64,000 nt of DNA, taken from Kudoa neothunni. Taxonomy: Eukaryota > Cnidaria. A program made the position numbers and the translations under genes. Positions 48,031 through 60,886 of this stretch are shown in pieces. The stretch lies in the NCBI GenBank assembly GCA_964304625.1, contig OZ199839.1, forward strand, positions 10,850,001 through 10,914,000, in the 5' to 3' direction. The notes under the pieces are model-generated. The model was not told the DNA's origin and did no database searches. It saw nothing but the letters and a program-made list of their open reading frames with translations. How positions within the stretch are numbered: the first letter of the stretch is position 1; the number at the start of each line of letters is the position of its first letter.

Positions 48031-48146
48031 GTGCAACCTATAATATTTTGCCTTCATTAACACATGAATAGGCTTATACTTACATGAATAGTTATTGTTT
48101 ATTCAGAATGTGTAATACAGTCTAATTTACTTCCTATTTTACAAAT
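48031..48146 (+). promoter_or_regulatory. Conserved upstream block, modular gene copy 2
   Basis: Same block as before copy 1 (GTGCAACCTATAATATTTTG, ATTAACACATGAATAGGCTT, TTATTGTTTATTCAGAATGT). The position of the copy 1 TATA box reads TACATGAATAG here. Homology with copy 4 extends upstream to about 47850. Confidence 0.45.
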
Positions 48147-51088
48147 ATGGATAATCATTTGGCATTTTTTGTTGTAATTATTGGCCTATTATGTAATGAG
48201 TTATATGAGATCACATGTTAAATTTATGTTCATAGTTATTGATAAATATTGTGCCGAAACAACCCCCAAAACTCCTGAAAAAGCCGAAAAAGCCCTTTCA
48301 TATCTTATTGCAGACAACGATAAAGTTCAACTGATTTTTTCTGGCTCAGTGTATACAACTGGCTCTAAAAAATGCCTTATAAAAAAAGAAAACGATCCTA
48401 TTAACGGATTTATTGACATTACTCTTTGCAGTGGAAGTGGTATGACCTCTGCAGAAGGAAAATGTGTCCTTACATGTACTGAAGAAAACAACAAATTGGC
48501 ATTCAATGTTTTATCGCCTAGAGCCAAATATATTTATGTGTACTCAGGAGATAATGACAGCGACGTAAAACAAAATGCAAACGGCGGAGAGGTTTTTGGG
48601 TTTTCGATTCGTATTTTAAATGAAATCTTTTTTTATAATAAATTAAATATAGCACTTTTGGTAAACCCAATTATCACAATTACCACAGATGCTCAGAAAC
48701 TAAAGCTTGAAGCTAAAACATGTGCAAAAGTGGATTGTCCCATATATTACAAAGATGTAAAATATGCAGCTGGTACTGGAACAGGAAACTGTGAAACTGC
48801 TAATACAGCAAATTCAGTTGATTTTGACATTATGATACCTCATTATGAGATGAAATGCATTAATTATCCCAGTTTCTTTTACGAAATGCCAAATCCATAC
48901 ATGAAAAAGAATATTGACATCTATAAACCACAATATTATGTGGCATATAAAACCGACGATAACAAAAAATATCTCTTAAAATTTACCAATCCATTCCCAG
49001 CTGAGATATGTTTGTTCAATATTAAAGATGGGGCGACTGCTGCTTCCGGAGATACGACGAGATATGCATCAGCGTGTGGAAATGTAGCCCCAAAGGAATG
49101 TTATGCACCTTGTGATAATGTCGAACTTACACTCTCTCAAACTAAACCAATTGTTAAAATATTAATTCAAACTAGGCATCATAAACTAGAAGAAACCAGT
49201 GGTAGCTTCGAGGGTTACGAAGAGAAAAAATTTGGTATTATATTAAAATAAATTTATCAATCACAATTTATAGCTATCGTTGAGGCTGCTGGTGCAAGTA
49301 CACTCTTTTCTTCACCCACAACAGTGGGCATAACTTTTAGTCCTTCTCCTTATGATCCCAGTAATAATGGTGCAGTAAAATTCAACATTTGTGATTTGAA
49401 ACACTTTCATGCTGACAAACCAAGGCCAACTTCCGGAGGAGGAATTGTAACCCAATGCACGAATGAAAAATGTGGTACAACATGTGCGACAAGTTCAGTT
49501 ATAAAGGGACTAACTGCAGGAAAAGCATACATTATTGAGATTACACCAGCAAATTTAGACAGTTACACCGATTTTAAAGAATACTTGTTTTTTAGAACAC
49601 GTAACTAATCGTATTTTTTTATAATTAAATAATAAATATGAATAGTTGCATCATTAAACTTGGCTGTCACATCTCCTACACCAACCGACGTGAGTGTTGC
49701 AGTCAAAGCGATTGATGGTGACGTAGGCAAGACAGTTAACGAACCAACTTGCTCATATTACATAAGTGAAACTGGTAAGGAATCATTTGTAGAAGCCGTC
49801 TGCGAGGATAGTGTTCCATGTAGAGGATTTTGTAGAGAAACAAAGAACCTGATCAATTTAAATCCTAAAACAAGTTACGATATTAAGGTCGTTTCAAACA
49901 AAGATTATGGTATTAAAAAATATGAAAGTGTTACCACTAGTATATCTTGATAATCGAAATTAAATTTAACTCACTTATTAGCATTTTCAACTCTTACACT
50001 TTCACGTACGTTCTTGGACAAGGGTTTTAAAGTGGTTGGTACCTTAACATCACCATATCCAAAAGCAGTATGTCATTATAAAATTAATGTTAAAAACGAT
50101 CAAACTTCAAAAGAGGTTTATTCATGTCCAGCAGTTGTTTCACCCACTCCAAATGTTAGTCCGCCAAATTCCAACAATGGACAATCATCTAGTTCATCTC
50201 AACAACAGAAACTACAGGCATCTCATTTATTCGGTGATAATAAATTAGCTGAGATATATGTTGCGAGAGCGGCTACTACTGAGAATAATGTTGGAAGTTC
50301 GTCTACAACCACTCAAAATACAAATGTTCCGCCAAAGATCCCATCATGCACCGAACCACCGCTTTGCACTAAGATATTATTTAGTGAGGGGTACGAAGCG
50401 GATAAAGAATACGAGGTTTTGGTGACAGCTGCAGAAAGATCAACCGAAGTTCTTATAAATATTCCTAAAAGTATTTTAAAAATATAATTTTATCTACTTT
50501 TTTTAATATTAATAATTACTATAGATATGCCTCCAGAACAGCCTAGTGAGGCAGAAAGAGAAATAGCTGTTATCATTATAAGGGAGGGAGATACACTAAA
50601 AATCTCTTCATTGCTACCCAAGGGTAGGGATGATAACGCAAAATGCAAATGGATATTAAGAAACACGAGCGAGACATCACAGTTAATCGTGAAAAAATGC
50701 GAGACAGAACGTACTAATGGTTGCGTTCTTCCGACGTGCAAGTCCTTCACAATTGAAAACATACGTGACGAAAATGATTATCATTTAACCGTCATTTTGG
50801 CTAATGATTCTAAAGTCTTTGGTATCGGGAAAATTAAACGAGGTATTTAAAATCGAAGGAATAGTAATATAATTGATTATTTAGGAGAAACTTCAAATCA
50901 ATCAAGGTAAATGAATTAGTAATAACAAACTATAATATATATTTAGGGCGAGTTCGACCATGTATTAGACTTGTATTTGATGTTGTAAAGTTAAATCATA
51001 CTTTAGGATCATTTCTATTGTCATTCCAGTTGTTATCATTGTGGTAGGAGTTGGATTTTATTTTGGTTACTGGAAGAATAAAGGATAA
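48147..51088 (+). CDS. Modular four-cysteine/FN3-like type I membrane protein, copy 2
   Basis: Ten exons (48147-48192, 48236-48610, 48653-49234, 49274-49600, 49646-49939, 49982-50470, 50525-50842, 50885-50906, 50947-50961, 51007-51088) splice to 849 residues. Signal peptide MDNHLAFFVVIIGLL. The module cysteines, Ser/Gln-rich insert in exon 6, TM helix and YWKNKG tail are as in copy 1. Introns 2 and 3 can be read through in frame in this copy, but copy 3 has stops inside the same intron, which supports splicing. The start-to-exon-4 half is diverged from copy 3, whereas exons 5-9 show no difference from it. AATAAA overlaps the last codons (GAATAAAGGATAA). Confidence 0.85.
49592..50986 (+). repeat. 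~1.39-kb tract with no visible difference from 58630-60024
   Basis: From the end of exon 4 through exons and introns to intron 9, I see no mismatch with copy 3 at a constant offset of 9,038. Right after the tract several differences occur within 100 bp, and there copy 2 agrees with copy 1 instead. Confidence 0.88.
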
Positions 51089-52340
51089 GCATAGACAGCT
51101 CAAATATTCATTCAGAAATTAATTTATTACTCTCCTTTATTTTTAATTATTTCACATATTTTATATTTTAAAATAATATTTTTCGCAAAATTATAACAAT
51201 ACATTGTTATTTTATTTAAGGAAGTTTCCATTATATGATTAATATAACCTATAAATAATATTTATAGTTTAAGAGTATACAATCAACGACGGTTATTGCA
51301 TAGGTGAATATTGCGCTCTTTTTGTTTTGTCATTATTTTATCATTTCATAGACCCCAATTTTATCTTCTAAGTGTTTTAAGCTATTACGGAAGCATTTAA
51401 AATTATTTTAGAATTATTTATGACTAATGGAAATGGATATCGCACTGTTCATTTTTATTGCGTATTAACATTCAATTCCCCTATGTGGTTGTTCGATTGA
51501 TATTACACATTAATTTCGGTCACCATTAAATTTAACAAAATCTTATAATCAACGTGTATTATTATTATTTGGTACTTTTTTTTAAAATAAGTATAACGAA
51601 ACTTAACGTTGTGATCAATGTTTTTCAAATTTTTTATTAATAAAAATGATTCAGCCTTAATTTATTTTGCAATAAAAATTGAACTATTAGTATATGTAGA
51701 GAAGAGATATTTTTCATAATTATAAATTTTATCCACATGCATAGATTTATTAGTACCTTGGTTTCATTACATGCTCTTTATATCTGAACAGATTCGTTTA
51801 TTATAAACTAAAGTGTGGTTGTCGGAACTTAAATTAAAAATTATGATAATAGTCCATATATTGTAAGCTTTCAGTATTAGATCGTTTTAACGTTAAATTT
51901 AATCTAATATATTGAATAGAGTATATAATAAGAATACGTAATGAATTTTTCCATTAAACGTGGAGTTAATTGTCGATAAAAGTAAAAAAAATATTAAAAG
52001 GCAATTGAGAACATATTTTTATTCCAAATAACCCATAGCGGTTTTTCGTTTCCTTTTCGGCACCGTCTTCACACTTCTGTATAGCGTCAATAACTTGTTT
52101 AATAACGTAATCCTAGGTTATATGATTCATATGTATAATTTCCATATAATACAAAATTATTCATTAAATATATTTTACATTGTGCCATATACTGTTCTAT
52201 ATTATCCTTGTAACATGACAACTTACAAATAAAACAGGAATTCCATTTGACTGTTATTTAAAAATATTATATTTTTAATGTATAGTTATATATTAACAAA
52301 GTCTAATATAAGTGAAAATCAAAAAAAAAGATATAAGAAT
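51089..52340. repeat. 3' flank shared with copy 3 (to ~51850), then spacer
   Basis: 51089-51850 aligns with 60127-60860 with scattered differences and with 26882-27540 more loosely. 51850-52340 shows nothing I can assign. Confidence 0.7.
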
Positions 52341-52349
52341 GCTAAAAAT

Positions 52350-52700
52350 AATTATTACAAAAACAATGCCGAAAAAGGGGCATGATAAACCACCGATGAC
52401 CGATTTCTCAATTGATCTTTTTGTTGATCTCGCAAACAAAGCTTTAAGATGACGTACAGAAACTTAGTTGATGCTATCGAAAATATTGATAGCTTATCAA
52501 ATACAGTTGATTTAGTAGTCATACCCCCAAATCTTTTGAGTAAATTGACTGATAATCGGTAAGAATTCGTCCACAGAGAGTACAACAACATTGATATTGG
52601 AATTGTTCCCGATGTATGTGGCGAAGTAGAAATCTTTGTTAACTTCGAAAATGATGAAAATATCGAAAACGGCGGAGCCTTATGATGTAAAATCACTCCC
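52350..52700 (+). pseudogene. piggyBac N-terminal fragment (PGBD-like)
   Basis: A short frame starts MPKKGHDKPPMTDFSIDLFV. After one shift it continues LVDAIENIDSLSNTVDLVVI followed by PPNLLSKLTDNR and EVEIFVNFENDENIENG. The I-x-PP-x-x-x-x-LTDE pattern is typical of the acidic N-terminus of PGBD-type piggyBac proteins. No catalytic core follows. Confidence 0.4.
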
Positions 52701-53110
52701 CGTCGCAATTTATACATGAACGCAATAAATGAAGACATGGTAACCTGTAACCCATAGTACAGACATTATCTATAATGATTTCTCACACATGTATGAGTCG
52801 TATGAAAATTATTTTAAATTTTTTGCCGAAAACTTGTCATTACCAGTCGTAAAAAAACAAATTAGCTCGTGTTATGTCGAAGAGGCCTAGTGTAATATGC
52901 GCTATAAAGAGACCAACACTAAATGACCAATAATCGAGCAAGCGTGATGTTCCTAAATATTACAGTAAGTGACGGGTCGTGGGCATCTGTCATGGTTTGA
53001 TAGCTTACACAATACTGTTATTAATTTAATTGTATAAAAGAATCACAGTTATAGTAAATTATGTGACCTTTAATTTTAATTGGTTTCGAATAAGAGTTTG
53101 CATAATTTTA

Positions 53111-53345
53111 CGACTCGTGGGCACTTGAAGAGAACCAAACAGTTTCGTTCCCTGAAAGATAAAGTGGATATAATCCAATATTATGAGAGAACATCAAATT
53201 AGAAAAATAGCAAAATAAAAGCCCTCAATTATTTTAGCTGAAAATCTCTGTCCTCATTGAATAGTATTTTGAATAATAAAGAATGTATAATGAAGGCTCA
53301 TAATGAAAGACATGCTACAAAAAGCCGAAAAACATTAAAAAAGGT
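53111..53345 (+). pseudogene. pogo/Tigger transposase N-terminal HTH fragment (CENP-B N-type)
   Basis: Plus-strand frame reads LKRTKQFRSLKDKVDIIQYY then a stop-interrupted helix pair and LNSILNNKECIMKAHNERHA. This is the K-R-x-x-x-x-SL-x-x-K-x-x-I-I-x-x-Y-E ... S-I-L-x-N-K-x-x-I layout of the CENP-B/pogo DNA-binding domain. The DDE part does not follow; an unrelated hAT-like end begins near 53362. Confidence 0.55.
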
Positions 53346-53899
53346 CATTTCGATACGCTATACCAGTTGTTATCAACGGGGGATCCGCGGCAGGAATACA
53401 TGTGAAGATTTTTTATTGCCATCTAAATTTAAATAATGTATCCGATATGTTCGGCGATGTCGAATATGAACAATTTTGTCCATTTTAATTAATTATTATT
53501 CTCGTAACACATACCTAAATTTTTGAATAATTTTAATAATAAATATTTTAAACCTATTGATTTGTTAAAACCCGACTGAAAGTTGATAGTGGTGCTCCAA
53601 GAATCTGAGTTCGTTTTTGAATGCAAGAGCCCGAATTTCATCAAATTTTATCGTTTCGTCTTATTTCCTTTAAAAATTTTTTGCTTAGCAAGCATTTTGC
53701 GATATCAGGGATTGTGTTATTCGGTCGCAATTGAAATGACAGATGGTGATGACCCATGCTTGCTTTCACTAATGAACAATATCCAAAAAGTTAACGCCCT
53801 TGATTAAGGTTTCTACGCGTGCCACGTCACATTTCTTATCACGCATTTTTACAATCTTATCATTACTTCTTTTTTTTTATTAGAGAATTTGAGTTTTCT

Positions 53900-55692
53900 T
53901 ATATAGTTTATTAAAATTTCATAATAAATGTCAGCTATTGTTGGTTGTTTTTTAAAGAAACAAACGAAGATCGAATGTCCAAATGCAATTTTCGCGGAGT
54001 TAAAATAGTTTTTAAAGATATGGCAGGTAAGCGAACGACTGGCCGTATAAATAGACATCTATTAAAAGCTCATAATATAACAAAGAACAACTATAATGAA
54101 TTCAGTAATTTTATTTATAATTGATAGTGTTTATTTTTTTAAAGTTAAGAAAAAAAAATTCATTGGATTCATACGTAAAAAAATCTGGTAGAAACTATAC
54201 ACTTGCCAGTTTAATTGCTGTCGACGGATTCACAATTCTTAAATTTGTGGAAGTATGTTTATAAAGCAGGGCAGGCTTTTGAAAAATTTGGTCATGAAAT
54301 GCCACAAAACCCGTAAAAAATAACCAATATAATTAAATCAGAGGTCACCGAAAAAAATGAAATTATAAAACAAATTCAATCGGAGTATGAAGAAGGCAAG
54401 TGGTTAACGGTTATTATAGACGAATGGACCGTTGGCACTCAAAAAAAGGTTCATGACTGTTGTCTTGGAATCCGATATTAAAACAATGTTTTGAAGACAA
54501 GCTGTTTGAATTCAACGTTAACGTTGATTCATTGGTCGCCGTTGTTTTAGATGGTGCATCGGCTATGGAAGATTTTCAGAAAAGTATTTCCTGCATACCA
54601 CAAGTTTGTCTTTCTCTCTCTCGGGGTTCTTTTAGAAATCAAAGGGGTTATTGGGAGTGATAACGATGTGGTTGATAAATGTTCCTCCAATGATTTATCA
54701 GATGTTGATATAGAAATTATTATTGATAGTAACTTATCGTGCATAATATTTTTTACATTTATAACTAGGTAACTATAGAGGAGCTGTGTTTCGAATGAAG
54801 AAAATGATAAAATTTTTCAAACATTCGCCATTGCTACAAGAGAGTTTGGATAAACGCAGGCTCAGTGGAAGCAAAAAACCCCTGCGTTTAATCATACATA
54901 GAAACCAGATGGAACCGCCTTTACGATGCAATGGAGAGATTTTTAGAATTATGTCAGGAGATAAGGAAATTTGAGAAGAAATTTTGTAATTTATCGACAT
55001 TAATTTTGATATTTAGAAAAAACTAATAGAGTATCCGCCTGCTTCAGATATAATTCTTCTGGAAGATATAAAAATATCACTGCCCCTATAGTCCTTTTAT
55101 TAAATGTATTATCAAAGGAAACAATCAATTATAAAGACACTCATGCAATTTTTAAATTTGTCTTGGACAATTTATACCAACAAAACGACTCACACGTCAC
55201 ATCAGTTGTTTTTTCATGGGATCACAGAATCAGAGAACACCGAAACGTTGTTTTGGCAACTACTGTTTCATATTTTAATAATAGTTAAGAATTTAGTAAT
55301 AAAGTCGACTTTCTCATTGTAGTAAAGAGAACTGCTATAATTTTATACAGCAGCAGCATGCGAGACTATTTACATCTGAAAACAATGTTGACGTTGAGGA
55401 CGTTCCACTTAACCCCATTACCAGTCAACATCAAGATCTTCATTCTGGGTTTCAAAGTTTCATAGCCTCAAGAAAAAATGAGAAAATCATAAAAGCCTAA
55501 ATTTTAAATTCTTCAAAGATTTTTTATCTTGAAGGAGTTTTAAATGATAACCATAAATTGCTAAAAAATGCGCTTGAAAGTGTACAACCCTCTAGCGTTC
55601 TGTCTGAGAAGGTATTTTCAAGTTCCGGAAAATGTTTGAGAAAAAGAAAGGCTAGAATTAGTGATAAGCTGCTGGATACTCTTATGATTTAA
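53900..55692 (+). pseudogene. hAT transposase relic with BED-like finger
   Basis: A BED-type zinc-finger-like segment (RMSKCNFRG...TTGRINRHLLKAH, about 53965-54090; only one of the two Cys seen) is followed by EVTEKNEIIKQIQSEYEEGK-WLTVIIDEWTVGT (about 54345-54440, first acidic block), LVAVVLDGASAM (about 54530) and a C-terminal dimerisation motif PSSVLSEKVFSSSGKCLRKR-KARISDKLLDTLMI ending at 55692. Stops and shifts break it repeatedly. A possible left end, CAGTTGTTATCAACGGGGG near 53362, resembles hAT CAGTGGTTCTCAAC termini; I found no right end. Confidence 0.8.
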
Positions 55693-57075
55693 TCTATAAA
55701 CAATTATTTTAATAAAATAAAAATAAAAACTATTATAACAAAATTATCAATTTATTTGTTTGACACTATTTCAATTCTACGTTATTTATTTTATAATTCT
55801 GGATTTCGTTAAAAAATGATAGGTTGGCGTTTTTTCATAATCAAAAATGAAGGTATTTAAATTAAATTAATTGTCGCGCTATTGTTAGAAATCTTTAATT
55901 TTTACAATTAGTACACAACAAATTTCGTACTTTTTTTAGTGTATTATTTTCTTAAACTTGTCTAAATTAAAGCGTATTTGAAGTAATTATATATTTTTTA
56001 GAAAGTTCAGAGTAAATCGAATCAATAATTTTTTTGGTTAGTTGAAGTTTAAAAACTGTAATTTTCTAATCTTTATCTTAATAATATCGTGTTGTTGATG
56101 AACAAAACTAAAGGTTAAGATCTGTTCGGTTTTCGGTTTTGCCAAAAACCGAGACTGATTTTAAAGTGTATTTATTAATTCATATAATTAAGCTTCTATT
56201 ATCAATTCATGCAGTGTTTTAAACAAAGAATGACTAAAATAAGTTTCCAATCTACCACATTTTTACATACTTTGATAATGGTAAAGTATTCGGCATCTAA
56301 AAAACGTCCTCTTGCACATGTTTTTTCGAATTTCTTTTTTCATGATTCTTGATTATAAAATAAAGGAATATGGAGAGCAAAAATTCAGCTCAAAATAATA
56401 ACTTCAAAATTTTGAGAATTATTCATCCGGACGCGGTTGGATACACGTGCAATGCCCATCTTCTTTCAACAAAAATTGAATTATTTTGTTTCTTTCTTAG
56501 TTATTAACTCAAAAGTTATTTATTATTACTATTTAGATTTTTACTATTGATATATGGAAATTTTATATAAACCAACTTTAAAAATATACTTATTGCAGAT
56601 TTCGGAAAATTAACGCATGTTTCATTATAATAAAAATAATTTTAGAATTTTAAAAATGGACCTTGATGTCGTACGATTTTTTTTAGTTTATAACTTTTTT
56701 TATTAAAATTTAGAAACCTAATTTTTTAAAATGATAAAATTTAATTTTTTTACCGTGTAGTATCTGTAATATATTTAAAAAAATTCTTAAGCTACGTTTA
56801 TATTGTTTTATAAGTTTTTTTATATGTCAAAATTCGGTAACAAATTCAACAAAATGTACGAATTGAGAATATTACAAGATGTAAACACAATATGTTAACT
56901 AAGGTCATTATTTTTATCGGTATACATATAATTGACTAAAACTAATAAATTTATAGAAATAACAATTTTTGGAATTTATGGTAATAGTATTTTTATTTAA
57001 TTTTTATCTGAAATGATTCACCGCGACATTAACATAAGTCTTTTTATATTAAGGCAATTTGATTTATTACGTGTT
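55693..57075. other. No gene seen
   Basis: AT-rich spacer before copy 3; no repeat or coding signal I can support. Confidence 0.45.
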
Positions 57076-57193
57076 ATGCGCAACCTATAATATTTGACAT
57101 TCATTAACACATGAATAGGCGTATACATACACAAATAGTTATTGTTTATTCAAACTGTATAATATAGTCGGATTTACTACATACTTTATAATT
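57076..57193 (+). promoter_or_regulatory. Conserved upstream block, modular gene copy 3
   Basis: Matches the copy 1, 2 and 4 blocks (GCGCAACCTATAATATTTGA, ATTAACACATGAATAGGC, TTATTGTTTATTCAAACTGT). The TATA position reads ACACAAATAG. Confidence 0.45.
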
Positions 57194-60126
57194 ATGTATA
57201 ATTATTTCGCATTTTTTGCAGTGATTAGTGGAATTTTATGTAATAAATTATGTAAAATCACATTCTAACTTTATTATCATAGTTAACGATAAATATTGTG
57301 CTGAAAACCCCCCCAAAGTCCCTGAAAAAGTCCTTTCATATCTTGTTGCAGACAACAATAAAGTGCAACTGATTTTATCTGGCTCAGTATATGGCGTGAC
57401 CGATACTAAATGTCTTATCAAGAAGCAAAATGATCCCATCAGCGAGTTTACGAACATTAATACTTGTGATGGAAATGAAGCTAATATAACTGGGAAATGT
57501 GTTCGTACATGTACTGGAGAAAACAACAAATTGACATTCAATGCGTTATCGCCTAGAACCGAATATATTTATGTGTACTCAGGAAATAATGCAGAAACAA
57601 TAAAAGAAAATACTAAAGGTGGAGACGTTTTCGGACTTTCGATTCGTATTTTAAATTAAATTTTTCCGTATAATAAATTAAATATAGCACTTTTGGTAAA
57701 TCCATTTATCACAATTTCCACAGATGATTCTCAGAAACTAAAGCTTGAAGCTAAAACATGTGCAAAAGTGAATTGCCCGATTTATTACAAAGGTGTGAAA
57801 TATGCTGAAGGTACGGCGGGAGGAGACTGTGATACTCCTAATACAGCAAATACAGTTGATTTTGACATCATGATACCTCATTATGAGATGAAATGCATTA
57901 ATTATCCCAGTTTCTTTTACGAAATGCCGAATCCATACATGAAAAAGAATATTGATGTTTATAAACCACAATATTATGTAGCATATAAGACCGACGATAA
58001 AACAAAATATCTCTTAAAATTTACCAATCCATTCCCAGCTGAGATATGTTTGTTCAATATTAAAGATGCGGCGACTGATGCTTCTGGAAGTACGGCGAGT
58101 TATGCATCAGTGTGTGGAGGTGAAGACGGAAAGAAGTGTTTTGCACCCTGCAATAATGTCGAACTAATACTCGCTGAAACTAAACCTATTGTTAAAATAT
58201 TAATTCAAACTAGGCATCATAAACTAGAAGAAACCAGTGGTAGCTTCGAGGGTTACGAAGAGAAAAAATTTGGTATTATATTAAAATAAATTTATTAATC
58301 ACGATTTATAGCTATCGTTGAGGCTGCTGGTGCGAGTACACTCTTTACATCACCCACAACAGCGGGCATAACTCTTAGTCCTTCTCCTTATAATCCTAGT
58401 GATGATACAGTTAAGTTCACCACTTGTGCTTTGAAACATTTCCCCGCCGACATACCGAGGCCAACTGCCAATGGAGCAACAACGAAATGCACAACCAATG
58501 ATCCATGTACCAATGATTGTGCAACCAGTCACGTTATAAAAGACCTACTAACTGCAGGGAAAGCATACATTATTGAGATTACACCAGCAAGCATATCTAA
58601 CCATAATGACTTTAAAGAATACTTGTTTTTCAGAACACGTAACTAATCGTATTTTTTTATAATTAAATAATAAATATGAATAGTTGCATCATTAAACTTG
58701 GCTGTCACATCTCCTACACCAACCGACGTGAGTGTTGCAGTCAAAGCGATTGATGGTGACGTAGGCAAGACAGTTAACGAACCAACTTGCTCATATTACA
58801 TAAGTGAAACTGGTAAGGAATCATTTGTAGAAGCCGTCTGCGAGGATAGTGTTCCATGTAGAGGATTTTGTAGAGAAACAAAGAACCTGATCAATTTAAA
58901 TCCTAAAACAAGTTACGATATTAAGGTCGTTTCAAACAAAGATTATGGTATTAAAAAATATGAAAGTGTTACCACTAGTATATCTTGATAATCGAAATTA
59001 AATTTAACTCACTTATTAGCATTTTCAACTCTTACACTTTCACGTACGTTCTTGGACAAGGGTTTTAAAGTGGTTGGTACCTTAACATCACCATATCCAA
59101 AAGCAGTATGTCATTATAAAATTAATGTTAAAAACGATCAAACTTCAAAAGAGGTTTATTCATGTCCAGCAGTTGTTTCACCCACTCCAAATGTTAGTCC
59201 GCCAAATTCCAACAATGGACAATCATCTAGTTCATCTCAACAACAGAAACTACAGGCATCTCATTTATTCGGTGATAATAAATTAGCTGAGATATATGTT
59301 GCGAGAGCGGCTACTACTGAGAATAATGTTGGAAGTTCGTCTACAACCACTCAAAATACAAATGTTCCGCCAAAGATCCCATCATGCACCGAACCACCGC
59401 TTTGCACTAAGATATTATTTAGTGAGGGGTACGAAGCGGATAAAGAATACGAGGTTTTGGTGACAGCTGCAGAAAGATCAACCGAAGTTCTTATAAATAT
59501 TCCTAAAAGTATTTTAAAAATATAATTTTATCTACTTTTTTTAATATTAATAATTACTATAGATATGCCTCCAGAACAGCCTAGTGAGGCAGAAAGAGAA
59601 ATAGCTGTTATCATTATAAGGGAGGGAGATACACTAAAAATCTCTTCATTGCTACCCAAGGGTAGGGATGATAACGCAAAATGCAAATGGATATTAAGAA
59701 ACACGAGCGAGACATCACAGTTAATCGTGAAAAAATGCGAGACAGAACGTACTAATGGTTGCGTTCTTCCGACGTGCAAGTCCTTCACAATTGAAAACAT
59801 ACGTGACGAAAATGATTATCATTTAACCGTCATTTTGGCTAATGATTCTAAAGTCTTTGGTATCGGGAAAATTAAACGAGGTATTTAAAATCGAAGGAAT
59901 AGTAATATAATTGATTATTTAGGAGAAACTTCAAATCAATCAAGGTAAATGAATTAGTAATAACAAACTATAATATATATTTAGGGCGAGTTCGACCATG
60001 TATTAGACTTGTATTTGATGTTATAAAGTTAAATCATACTTTAGGATCATTTCTATTGTCGTTCCAATTGTTATCATTGTAGTAGGAGTTGGATTTTATT
60101 TTGGTTACTGGAAGAATAAAGGATAA
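57194..60126 (+). CDS. Modular four-cysteine/FN3-like type I membrane protein, copy 3
   Basis: Ten exons (57194-57239, 57283-57645, 57688-58272, 58312-58638, 58684-58977, 59020-59508, 59563-59880, 59923-59944, 59985-59999, 60045-60126) splice to 846 residues. Signal peptide MYNYFAFFAVISGIL. Intron 2 contains an in-frame TAA (ATTTTAAATTAAATTT), which shows it must be removed. Exons 2-4 are the most divergent of the four copies (for example CGGEDGKKCFAPC in place of CGNVAPKECYAPC), whereas exons 5-9 show no difference from copy 2. TM helix and short YWKNKG tail retained; looks intact. Confidence 0.85.
58630..60024 (+). repeat. ~1.39-kb tract with no visible difference from 49592-50986
   Basis: Partner tract in copy 3. 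A single base differs at 58631 side of exon 4 (TTTTTCAG versus TTTTTTAG just upstream) and a G/A change in intron 9 marks the other edge. Confidence 0.88.
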
Positions 60127-60880
60127 GCATAGACAGCTCAAATATTTATTATGAAATTAGTTTATTACCCTCCTTTATTTATAATTATTTTAATATATTT
60201 TATATTTTAAAATAATATTTTTCGCAAAATTACAACAATACATTGTTATTTTATTTAAGGAAGTTTCCATTATATGATTAATATAACCTATAAATAATAT
60301 TTATAGTTTAAGAGTATACAATCAACGACGGTTATTGCTTAGGTGAATATTGCGCTCTTTTTGTTGTGTCATTATTTCATCGTTTTATAGACTCCAATTT
60401 TATCTTTTAAGCGTTTTAAGCTATTATGGAAGCATTTAAAATTATTTTAGAATTTTTTATGACTAATGGAAATGGATATTCCGCTGTTCATTTTTATTGC
60501 GTATTAACATTCAATTCCCCTATGTGGTTGTTCGATAGATATTACACACTAATTTCGGTCACCATTAAATTTAACAAAATCTTATAATCAACGTGTATTA
60601 TTATTATTTGGTACTTTTTTTTAAAATAAGTATAACGAAACTTAACGTTGTGATCAATGTTTTTCAAATTTTTTATTAATAAAGATTCAGCGTTAATTCC
60701 TTTTGCAACAAAAGTTGATCTATTAATATATGCAGAGAAGAGATAATTTTCATAATTATAAATTTTATCCGCATACATAGATTTATTAATACCTTGGTTT
60801 CATTACATGCTCTTTATATCTGAACAGATTCGTTTATTATAAACTATAAGTGTGGTTATCGTATATTAGATTAAAAATTG
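60127..60880 (+). repeat. 3' flank of copy 3, shared with copies 1 and 2
   Basis: Aligns with 51089-51850 until TATAAACTATAAGTGTGGTT near 60850; then the inverted-repeat element begins. Confidence 0.75.
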
Positions 60881-60886
60881 ACAGTG

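Noticed and set aside
48600-48655. Reading through introns 2 of the modular genes as coding
   Set aside because: Frame is open in copies 1, 2 and 4, but copy 3 has a stop there and splice signals are kept in all four.
52355-52738. 127-codon minus-strand ORF
   Set aside because: Lies antisense to the piggyBac N-terminal fragment; the plus strand reads family motifs, the minus strand does not.
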